The notes under the pieces were generated by a model. It did no database searches, was not told the DNA's origin, and saw nothing but the letters and a program-made list of their open reading frames with translations. A stretch of DNA of 64,000 nt, from assembly GCF_000163895.2 (NCBI RefSeq), contig NC_016630.1, forward strand, positions 1,736,001 through 1,800,000. The letters are read 5' to 3'. The DNA comes from Filifactor alocis ATCC 35896 (GTDB taxonomy: Bacteria > Bacillota > Clostridia > Peptostreptococcales > Filifactoraceae). Below, piece by piece: positions 17,200 through 27,200 of the stretch (position 1 is its first letter; each line of letters opens with the position of its first letter). The translations under genes and the position numbers were made by a program.

Positions 17200-18255
17200 C
17201 TAAATCCTATCTCCGATTTCCTTCCATATCTCTTTTTTCAAAGAATCATCTTCTATCATATCCAAAATGGGTGTAAAACGAGATTCTAATACAATTTTTT
17301 TAGCATCATCTAAACAAAAACCTCTACTCATAATGTAAAACAAAATTTCTTCATCCATTTTTCCGGCACTTGCTGCATGCACTCCCTCTACATCATCCTC
17401 TTGACACAACAAAATAGGAACTGCAACATTTTTCACTTTTTCACTTAACAATATGGCATACTCTTCTTCTCTTCCTTTTGAGTGAGAGGAACCTTTTTTG
17501 AAATCTATTGTTCCTTTGAATGTCTTTTTTGCCGTGTCTTTCAATGCTCCGTTAACCAAAATATCGCTTTCGCTCTGCTCTCCGATATGATTGATTTCAT
17601 AAGCCAGATTCAACTCACGGTTCTCATCAGCAAAATAGATGGTACGAATTTGAGTATTCGCTCCTCTTTCCAACAAATTGCTCGTATAATGAAAAAAACT
17701 TCTTTTAGCACCTGTTTCAACCTGTACCAAGTTTACTGTAGCATCTTGATACACCTGTGAAATGACAGAGCACAATGCGATATGGTCTTTACTGTTCCTT
17801 GAAATATAATAAATCGTAACTTCCGCTCCCTCTTTGGCTGTAACATAAATCACACTGTTTCTGAATGTTTCTATGCTGTTTTGTTGCATCTGTTCGGCAT
17901 AGTCAAATATCACCGAAACTTTACTCGATTCTTCGGCAATAATATAAGTTGCATCCATTATGACTGAACTTTGATTATCTTCCGAAAATTTTACTGTTTG
18001 TGCTTCTTTTATCTCTCCTGCCTCTGCATGAATCACAGTTTGATGGGTGCGTTGTGTTTCGTTCCACAAGAGTGCTTCTTTTGAAACACCTGCCCCTCCT
18101 AATTTACACTTATTCCAATCGGAAAGAATCTGTTTCGGAATCGTATAGGTTGTTTGACTGTCAACTTGTTCTGAAACAAATTTCGGAATCTCGAATTTGG
18201 TATCATTCACCTGAACCCAATTCCAAGTAAGCACAGGTAATACATTTAATTCCAT
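17200..18255 (-). CDS. sufD: SufD, Fe-S cluster assembly scaffold subunit
   Basis: The product has 351 residues, rather short for SufD because the N-terminal helical region is reduced. The SufBD beta-helix core is present, as is a C-terminal HAASAGKMDEEILFYIMSRG with the conserved histidine that contacts SufB. It forms the SufBC2D complex on which clusters are built. It starts 12 bases after the sufB stop. The N-terminus reads NVLPVLTWNWVQVND, as in clostridial homologues. Confidence 0.93.
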   Translation of the reverse strand: MELNVLPVLTWNWVQVNDTKFEIPKFVSEQVDSQTTYTIPKQILSDWNKCKLGGAGVSKEALLWNETQRTHQTVIHAEAGEIKEAQTVKFSEDNQSSVIMDATYIIAEESSKVSVIFDYAEQMQQNSIETFRNSVIYVTAKEGAEVTIYYISRNSKDHIALCSVISQVYQDATVNLVQVETGAKRSFFHYTSNLLERGANTQIRTIYFADENRELNLAYEINHIGEQSESDILVNGALKDTAKKTFKGTIDFKKGSSHSKGREEEYAILLSEKVKNVAVPILLCQEDDVEGVHAASAGKMDEEILFYIMSRGFCLDDAKKIVLESRFTPILDMIEDDSLKKEIWKEIGDRI

Positions 18256-18267
18256 CTTAACTCCCTC

Positions 18268-19694
18268 CTAACCGATGGTTCCTTCTAATTCTAAGTTGAT
18301 TAACTGATTCATCTCGACGGCATATTCCAGTGGCAATTCTTTTGCAATCGGATTTGCAAAACCCTGTACAATCATCGACTTCGCTTCTTGTTCCGAAATT
18401 CCGCGTGACATCAGATAGAAAACAACCTCATCGTCAATCCGTCCAATCTTCGCTTCATGTCCCAAATCTACATCATCAGTACCAATATCTACTACCGGTA
18501 TGGTGTCGGAACGCGACTTACTGTCTAACATCAACGACTCACAACTTACACTTGACTTGGATCCGGTTGCATTCGGATAAACCTTGACCAATCCACGATA
18601 GATTGCAACTCCTCCATCTTTGGAAATAGATTTAGAGTTTACCATAGAAGATGTGTTCGGCGCTGCATGAATCACCTTAGTTCCCGTATCTAAATACTGG
18701 TCTTTTCCCGCAAAGGTAATTCCGGTAAATTCACTCCTTGCACCCTCTCCAATCAAAATACTCATAGGATAGAGCATGGATACTTTTGAACCAAACGAAC
18801 CGGAAACCCATTCAATTGCTCCACCTTCTTCTACAATCGCTCGTTTGGTATTCAGATTATACATATTTCTCGACCAATTCTCTATGGTGGAATATCGCAA
18901 GGTTGCATTTTTTTTGATAAAGAGTTCTACTGAACCGGCATGAATATTGACTACATTATATCGAGGTGCGGAACATCCCTCAATAAAATGACAATATGCT
19001 CCCTCTTCTACGATAATTAAGGTGTGTTCAAACTGCCCTGCACCCGGTGCGTTTAATCTAAAGTAGGATTGTAGCGGAACTGTAACCTTTACCCCTTTCG
19101 GCACATATACAAAAGAACCGCCCGACCATACCGCACCATGCAATGCTGCATACTTATGATCCGTGTTTGGAATACAAGTCATAAAGTAATCTCTCACAAT
19201 ATCCTCGTATTCTTTCACTGCTGTTTCAAAATCAATGTAAATCACACCTTGCTCTGACAATTCCTTCTGAATATTGTGGTACACCACTTCCGAGTCATAC
19301 TGCGCACCGACCCCCGAAAGATTTTTTTCTGTTCCGCCTCCGGTATTCCAAGCAACATAAAAGTATTTCGAATATCATCCGGAACCTCGTCCCAATCTTC
19401 CGTCAAATTGGCATCCGGAGAAATATAAGTAGTAATATCGCCAATATTTACTTCAGATAAATCAGGACCCCATGTAGGATTGTCAATTTGATAAAACTTT
19501 TCCAGAGAATCCAATCGAAGCTCTCTCATCCAATCAGGTTCATTTTTCTCATCAGAAATTTGGTTCACAATTTCTTTTGTCAATCCCTTCTTTGTTTTTA
19601 AACGATAGTGTACTTCATTTTTGATGTCGTAGACTCCTCTACTCACATCCTCTACCTGTGTTTTTCTTCGTTCTGTCATTTCTGTAGGTGTCAT
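18268..19694 (-). CDS. sufB: SufB, Fe-S assembly scaffold; reading frame interrupted at an A7 run
   Basis: Together two overlapping frames make one SufB of about 470 residues. The upstream frame starts at 19694 (overlapping sufC by ATGA) and reads correctly to GIPEAEQK, then drifts into nonsense ending at 19242. The downstream frame resumes the expected sequence AQYDSEVVYHNIQKEL and continues to the normal C-terminus (EYAVEMNQLINLELEG) at 18268. The break lies at seven A residues (19322-19328). Restoring the frame gives the family sequence NLSGVGAQYD. Because the neighbours are intact and this pathway is usually essential, the shift may be a sequencing or assembly error, a slippage site, or a recent mutation. 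Confidence 0.92.
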
Positions 19695-20446
19695 TGCAGA
19701 TTCACCTCTTCCTTAAGCCATCCGTATCCCTTTTCTTCAATTTGGTCGATTAAAGAAGCATCCCCTGTTTTAACAATTCTTCCATCAATGATGACATGCA
19801 CAAAATCCGGTTTGATTTGTTCTATAATCTCCCTATGATGTGTAATAATCAGCAACGAATTTTCTTCCGTCTTATATTGCTGAATTCCTTCGGATACAAT
19901 GCGAACAGCATCTACATCAAGTCCCGAATCCGTTTCGTCCAATATGGCAAGCTTCGGTTTTAACATTCTCATCTGTAGAATTTCCGTCTTCTTTTTTTCT
20001 CCACCGGAAAAACCGTAATTCAAATATCGGTCAATATATTCCGGTTTCATATCCAACGCTTCCATTTGTTTCCCAATTTCACGACCGAACTTAACCAAAG
20101 ACATCCGACTTCCCTCTCTTGCAAAAACAGCACTGCGAAGAAAATTCCCCACGGTAATTCCCGCAACTTCCAGCGGATTCTGAAAAGACATAAAAATACC
20201 TTTTCTTGCTCTTTCATCTACCTTATCCTCTGTAATATCATTCCCCTCAAAAAAAATACTTCCCTTTCGTAAGATATATTTCGGATGATTCATAATGCTG
20301 TTCGCTAAAGTTGATTTTCCGCTTCCGTTCGGTCCCATTACCACATGAATCTCACCTTTATTTATCTTCAAGTTGATATCCCTTAGAATCAGCTTATCTC
20401 CTACACCAACAGACATATCCCTAATCTCTAACAGCGTTCCTCTCAT
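19691..20446 (-). CDS. sufC: SufC, ATPase of the Suf assembly complex
   Basis: The product has 251 residues. Walker A is GPNGSGKST (about 38-46), the signature region YGFSGGEKKKTEILQM, Walker B PKLAILDETDSGLD and switch IITHHR, all typical of SufC rather than of transport ATPases. SufC hydrolyses ATP in the SufBC2D scaffold. It is the first gene of the operon and overlaps sufB by 4 bases. GGGGG lies upstream of the start. Confidence 0.97.
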   Translation of the reverse strand: MRGTLLEIRDMSVGVGDKLILRDINLKINKGEIHVVMGPNGSGKSTLANSIMNHPKYILRKGSIFFEGNDITEDKVDERARKGIFMSFQNPLEVAGITVGNFLRSAVFAREGSRMSLVKFGREIGKQMEALDMKPEYIDRYLNYGFSGGEKKKTEILQMRMLKPKLAILDETDSGLDVDAVRIVSEGIQQYKTEENSLLIITHHREIIEQIKPDFVHVIIDGRIVKTGDASLIDQIEEKGYGWLKEEVNLQ

Positions 20447-20937
20447 AAGATTTCCCCCTTATACTAATTTCCCATTAAAACCCTTCTACACCATATGCCT
20501 ATCACAATTCGTACCTGTAATCCAATCACTTCCAACTTGCATTTTTCATAATCACATGATACTGAACTCTTGACAATTCATTAGGTTTTCGTAGTATCAA
20601 ACATAAACTATTGATTGACGATTTTAATTCCTACCAATTTAGTATGATTAAAATTATCATATCATATCTACCCTTTTTTCACAAGTTTTATACATAGCAA
20701 AAAGAGAAAACTTCTCTTCATGCCTCAACCAAAGCCTCAAACTCGCTAAAGAATTATTTTATTCGAATTGTAACAATAAAAAATACTATTTTTAAATGTA
20801 AAGATGATGTATTTTTAGGCAAAAGAGCATAACCTATAATGGCAACAAAAAATCAGATTTTTATGATATTTTTCATTGGTGATTAGTATTATACTATTAT
20901 CCGTTTGATTTATCCGACATCCTAAGGTCTAATACTA
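20447..20937. other. Upstream region of the suf operon, no gene seen
   Basis: About 490 AT-rich bases lie before sufC. I see no confident -10/-35 pair and no clear IscR/SufR-like palindrome. Confidence 0.3.
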
Positions 20938-21087
20938 TTATCTATTAAAACTGACCGGTTTAATCGTTTGAACTATATGATTCTCCAAATTATTTTTCAG
21001 CAATTGTACATTCTGCACACCCGGCATTTTAGACAGAGAATAATATAAGCGATAAATCTCAATTTGAAATGGTGATGATATTATAGG
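20938..21087 (-). pseudogene. C-terminal gene fragment
   Basis: A 49-codon frame with no start codon reads SSPFQIEIYRLYYSLSKMPG, then VQNVQLLKNNLENHIV, before a stop at 20938-20940. The pattern SLSKMPGVQNVQ resembles the last repeat of GerMN-like or sporulation lipoproteins, but the match is weak. It looks like the tail of a deleted gene. Confidence 0.3.
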
Positions 21088-21151
21088 TTATTCGAACAGG
21101 TAACAGTATCAAAAACTTTGTTTCAGCTTCATACCTCCTTCCCCATAAAAA

Positions 21152-21200
21152 TACCGACACCTTATCGTTAGTTCTTTTGTTCTAACGATGGATGTCGGTA
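21152..21200 (-). terminator. Intrinsic terminator of the S8 protease gene
   Basis: TACCGACA at 21152-21159 pairs with TGTCGGTA at 21193-21200, and the inner stem ATCGTTAG pairs with CTAACGAT. On the minus strand it is followed by TTTTTATGGGG. It lies 80 bases after the protease stop. Confidence 0.8.
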
Positions 21201-21279
21201 CTCTTAAGTCTGTTTCACTGTTCAGTGATAATTTCTAAAAAATACTTTGATATTGATTTCTGTTTCTATAGACTTGTCC

Positions 21280-24200
21280 TTAATTCATCTCTACAAGAGA
21301 TTGCAATATCTGTGCCAATTCTGCTCTTGTAATATCATCTTTGTACCCGAACGTTCCGTCCGGTCTTCCTTTCATGATACCTAAAGATACTACCGTATCA
21401 ACACTGCTCTTCGCCCAAGGACTTGCAGTCTTTGAGTCTTTCAATACAATCGGTGTTGTCATTTCCGGTTTTTTATCTTTTAGGAATTTTTCCAACACAA
21501 CGCATATTTCTTCTCTTGTCATACTGTCTTGTGGTCTAAAGTAACCGTTATATCCTACCATAAGGTTTTTATTACTTGCCCATACTGCATAAGGCGCATA
21601 GTAATCACCCGGTTTTACATCTTTAAACGGTATCTTACCGTCTTCCAAACTGTTTCCTGCAAACTTACCGAATGCTGTAACAAACTCTGCTCTTGTAAGA
21701 GTCTTATTCGGTGAAAAAGTATTGTTTGATGTTCCTACAAAATAACCTTTTTGCAGACATGATGCGATTGCATTTCTTCCCCAGTGATTAGAGATATCAC
21801 TGTACTTTTGAACGATTTGGTCTATGCTCAAACCTGCATTTTCATTTCCGCTCAAAGTATTTGGATTGTCTGTATTCAAAAGCTGTTGTTTACCTGTGTT
21901 AGGTAGCCCTTTATTGATGTTCTCTTCCACTGTGGATGATGAGCCTCCTCCACCGGATGATGAACCACCACCGGATGGCGGATTATCTTGCCCCGGTTTT
22001 GCTTTCCAAACTGCATTTGCGGTAAGGTCTTGATCTACTGTTATCGAATCTCCCGCTCTATACAATTTGTCATTTATGTTCCAACCTTCAAAAACATAAC
22101 GATCTTTTTTCACTAAGTTGGTTGCATCCGGAAGACGATAAATAGAACCTTTATCAATTTTTACTGTTTTTACAATTTTACTCTTTATATCCGGATAAAG
22201 TGTAATGGTTACTTTTTCTTTTTCAACCTTATCTTTCCACAACGCTTTTACATTCGTATCTTCTTCAACATACAAAATATGTCCGGGTTTTTGTTGTTCT
22301 TTCACTTCTTCACCCTTGCTATCTGTTGTTACAACTTCCCAGCAATCAAATTCTTTTTCACTTGGCGGTGTAATGTTGCTAAGATATGGCAAGAAACAGT
22401 CTTCGCCTTGATTGATTGTCAGTTCATTGCCGGTATCAAACAGCTTACCTTTTCCACCGTTCAAATCAAAAGTAACTTTTTTGGTTTCTTTATTTACCTC
22501 TCTTAACTTTTCACCATTGTAGGAGTATTCTCTAACCGTTTTATTTTTCGCATAGTCAGACGCTGTAACAACTATTTTCCAAGGTTTGTCTGTTTGCGGA
22601 TCTTCCAATTTGTTCTCACCTTTTGTGACAGCTTTTCCGTTCACAGTCACAAATGTTTCTTGAAGTCTTCCATCTTCACCGGAAGATATTTTATCAGTAA
22701 TTTGTATCGTTACTGCAGAAGATTTACTTTGAGAAGAAAGTGTATACAACGGATTTGTTATACTGTTATCTTCCTTGATTTCTATTTCAGGTTTTTTGTT
22801 ATCAACATAGATTTTATATTGACTCGGCATTTGTTTTTTTGTTTCGCCGTCCAATGTTTTGAAACTTTTTTCAGGGAAGGTGTTACCGGAATAATCTTTG
22901 ATACCGATATCTAAAACATCTCCGTCTCTTACATCCGTAGTGAATGAAAAATCTCTTGTGTTGTCAACTTTCAAATCTCCATAGATTAGATATTCATCAA
23001 TGATGTGGTGATTCATTCTAAGTTGCCACATGAATCCACCCTTATCTCCTATTGTTCCTCTGATTGTCATAGGACTTGTCTTGGAATAGATGATAGGCTT
23101 ATCGTTTAACGGTACATAAGGATTGAATGTGTCCGGATCCAATTCAAATGTGACAGGGTCTTTGTCAAAGTATACACAACGACCTTTTTCAAACACCAAA
23201 TTTTCTTCCGGAATCTTCGTTATCTCTCCGTTTGAATCTCGTTCAACCCCGACAAAATTACCTTGACTATCTACATCAGGTTTGTAGATTTCAAAACGAA
23301 GGGCATTGAATCCTTGCAAAATATTGATATCTATAAATCGTTCTCCATTTTTGCCCTCTTCTCCAAAGTCATAATCCTCTTTTGTCATTTTACTTGGATC
23401 GATAGCATACACCTTATCAGATAGTGCTTCCAATGACATTTTTCCGGCATTATATGAAACAATTCTGACAGCATAACCTTTTTTCACTTTCAACTTATCT
23501 TTTAACGCAAATAACTCATGTTCTTTTTTGGTATCTTCATTTCTGACCTTTTTACCTGTCGGTACTGCAAGTATAGTAGGTTGCCCTTTTTCTCCACCGG
23601 CTATACCGCCATTACCGTTCCCTTTCAACTCTTCGATATTTCTAAGCATGGAGCTGTATGCTTTGTAATCATCGCTACCAAGCAACGGATCTGTAGGTTT
23701 ATCGGATTTCTTGGCATCCGGCATAATCAAAGTCAATTGATTGCTTTTTTGATCGTTTTTGTTTACCGCCCAGATGTATACCTCTCCACCGTCATAGTTA
23801 AACGGATTGGAATTGGTTTCAACATCTTTTCTGTTTCCGTAAAAATCAAATTTCATAGTATGTTGATCTTTGTCATATGCAAAAGTCGAAATTTCTTTTT
23901 TCGTTTCTTTGCTTATCTTGTACATATTTTTTGATTGGAAATATACCTTTGTATTCCTATCAACATTCGTTAAAGAACCGATTACGCTAAAACCGTCATT
24001 TTCATTTAACTCTATTTTGAACTTACCTTCTTTTTCCAAATCTTCCGCAGAAACATCTTCATATTGCATTTCAAATATTTTGCAACCTTTTTTTGTAGCA
24101 TACTCTTCCGGATTTCCGGATGCTTCTGCTTCAGACCAAATAAATTCAATAGGATCTCCATCTTCAAGAACTTTCGTGTGATAGTTTTTGTTTTTATACT

Positions 24201-27200
24201 CTACAACATCATAATATTTAGGGTTACCGCTCTCATCTTTGATTGTGCAATCCTTTCCTGTTGAAGTCCATGTTTCCTTCTCTTCACGAGTCCAGGTTGA
24301 CATATTCATCACGGTTACCTTTGTAAATTCTTTTCCCTTCGGTTTTTTTCCTTTCATTTCTCCTATGGTAGATGTATCTTTATCTACAGAAACAACAGGT
24401 TCACCGTCTACAGACTGTTCATTTTCTTCGCCTTGTTGCGGATTTTCAGGTTTCGGCAAGTTTGGTGTATTACCTGATTTAAGCTCTCCGCCTACAATAC
24501 CTTCCCCTATCTTTTTGAATTGTTTTTTATCGGCAACATATTCATTCAATGTGTAATGCAATTTGTTGTCTTGCGGATCTAAAGCATCGGCAAAAACAAC
24601 TCTCATAGTAGGAGCGAAGTTTCCTGCACCGTCTACCGCAACGATTTCCATCGTTTTTCCTACCAAGTCATGATTTGCATCTCTAATCACATATTCACCG
24701 TCAGATGTTCTCACTACATTAAAGTGCTTTGTAACATAACCGTTATCTGCATTGACAAAGCCTGCACCTACATACCAAACCTTACTGTCTGCTTTCTCAA
24801 ACAGTTTTTCATGTTCCGGTCTATCCTTGTCTTGTTTTTGCTCTCTAAAGAAGTACACTCCATTTGGAGCACTGCTCAAATCTTTTGCTTTGTGATAGCT
24901 GTCAGTTGCTTTTATCACAATATGATCTGCATCGCTCAAGTCAATTCCGTCAATCGTAGGAGATGTATTGTCCACTTTGATTGGAATTGTAGTTTTTTGC
25001 CATGGATAATCAGGTGTTAAACGATATTCAAAGGTGTAATAATACAATCCTTCCGCTACCTGATCCAAGTCTCCTGTGATATCTCCATGACCCAAATCTA
25101 AATGAGAGTTGTAGACAGTACCGTCCCATTTCAAGTCGCCCCAAACTTTTTTGAATCCGTCTTTCAATCCTTTTGCAGTGTTTCTCTTGGAGTTCAAGAT
25201 TCCTTTTACAAAGTGTTGTACCGCCATAGTTCTCAAGTTTCTGCCTTCTTCATTTGTAATATAGATTTTGGAATCTGAAGCAGAACGAAGTACCAACGGC
25301 GATGGAGTAAGACCTGCATTATTTACTTCAAAATCATTTGCATCAATTTCTTTTTCTTTTCCGTTTTGGTCTACTATTTTCAGTTTCTTTTGTTTTCCGG
25401 AGATTAAATTACTGTCGCTGGCTTTTGATGATGTCGTATCCACAGCTGTATTCATAGCAAAGTATTCCGGATCTTGTTTGAAGTTCGGGTTGCCGTCTTC
25501 TGTATTTTGAATCACACCGGCAGGGTGGAAGTTATCAACACCATGCTCTCCACCTGCACCGTAGTTTAAGGTTCCCGGACGTTTCGGTTTTCCGTTATCG
25601 TCAAATACTGTGATTGTTCCGGAGAGTGAACCTTCTTCCCATGCCCATTTATCTATGATAGGCTCTTTGTTCCAGTCTCCCGCAAATCCCATCAACGGCA
25701 TAGAGATTGACGCCAACTGTTGATTGTGAGAGGTGAAGTTGATAAATGACTCTACGAACTTATCGGCATCCGCTGCAGAACCAGTGTTGATTGTCGCTTC
25801 TAATTGGTAAGAACCGCCGGCAGGTACTGTGATTTGTCCGTTTTGTGTTTTGAAGATGATTTCAGCACCGTCTACCTTTGCAGGGTGAATTTCCGCTACA
25901 ACCTGTTTTCCTTCTTTGTGCTTTTCATCTATATACTCTTCATCAATTTTTGTTACCTTTTTTTCTCCGTCTGTTGTAACAGGACTTGCAGTGACATCAA
26001 ATATCACATCTTTATCGCCTGTATTATAAAGGTCAATCGTAAAGTCTTTGGAGCCGCCACGAATTTCTTTCAGCGATACGGCACCGTAAGAATTATATTC
26101 TCCTACAGAGTCTTTTACCTTGAAAGACGCGATAACATCTGTTTTTAGCGCACGCGCTACATTGATTACTCCTGCACCTTGTTGACGAGGAGATGCGAAA
26201 AGTGCTGTAGTGATATCCTTATCTTTTGCGGTAGACGGATCTATCATAGGTGTCGCACTGTTTTGCATCACAATTTTAGTAAGACTTGAAAGATCTATCC
26301 CTGCGTTCTTTAATGCAGAAGATTTCACCATTTCTTTCAATTTCGGTCTAATCAATACACTGGCTCCCGCAGCAACAGGTGTCGACATAGATGTCCCTGA
26401 CATATAGGCATAATCATCTTTACCGTTTACTTTGTTCAATGTAGAATAAATATTTTTACCGGGAGCTGAAATATCGGGTTTCAACATCAAGTCTGTTCTT
26501 GGTCCCCAAGAAGTAGAACCGGCAGGAACTTGATAATTTTCTTCCCATTTTTGTAACTCATCAGAAAATTCTACATCTAATTCCACAGTGGTTCCTACTT
26601 TCGGTTTTCGACTGTTGAACTGTTTCATATCAAGTCTATAATTGTCTTCATCTGTTGAAGATGGTTTCGCATCTGTACCTTTAGGGGTCGCTTTGTTTTG
26701 CATCATATCCCAAAGTTCCGCTCCGTCATAACCGGAAAGCGAGATTACCTGCATCGATGTATTTTCGTCTTTTTCATATCCCATAGCAGGTATATTTTCC
26801 CAATCATCTCTGTTGTAATAAGAAACTGTATTGACTACTACTACTAATTTAGCTCCCTTATCTTGTACTTTTTTGAACGCATATTTCAAATCTTTTGTGT
26901 AAATTCTGTCCATTACAACAATTTTGTTTCTTAAATCGCGTCCTCTAATATCTTCGTCTTGACATTTTCCAAGATAGATAAATTGGTATTTACCTGCATT
27001 TTTCTTTGTTTGTTGATCAAGAAATTTCGTTTGATCAAAAAATGCTCCGATTTGGCTATATCGAAAATCTTTCTTCAAATCTTTATTTGCAATTTTTACT
27101 GTAGGGAAATACACTACTGTATTTCTCGAAGACCCTACCGCAATCGCATCTTCATGAGCTGCAGTTCTGGTAACATTGCCGGTATCCGTCATTCCCAAGG

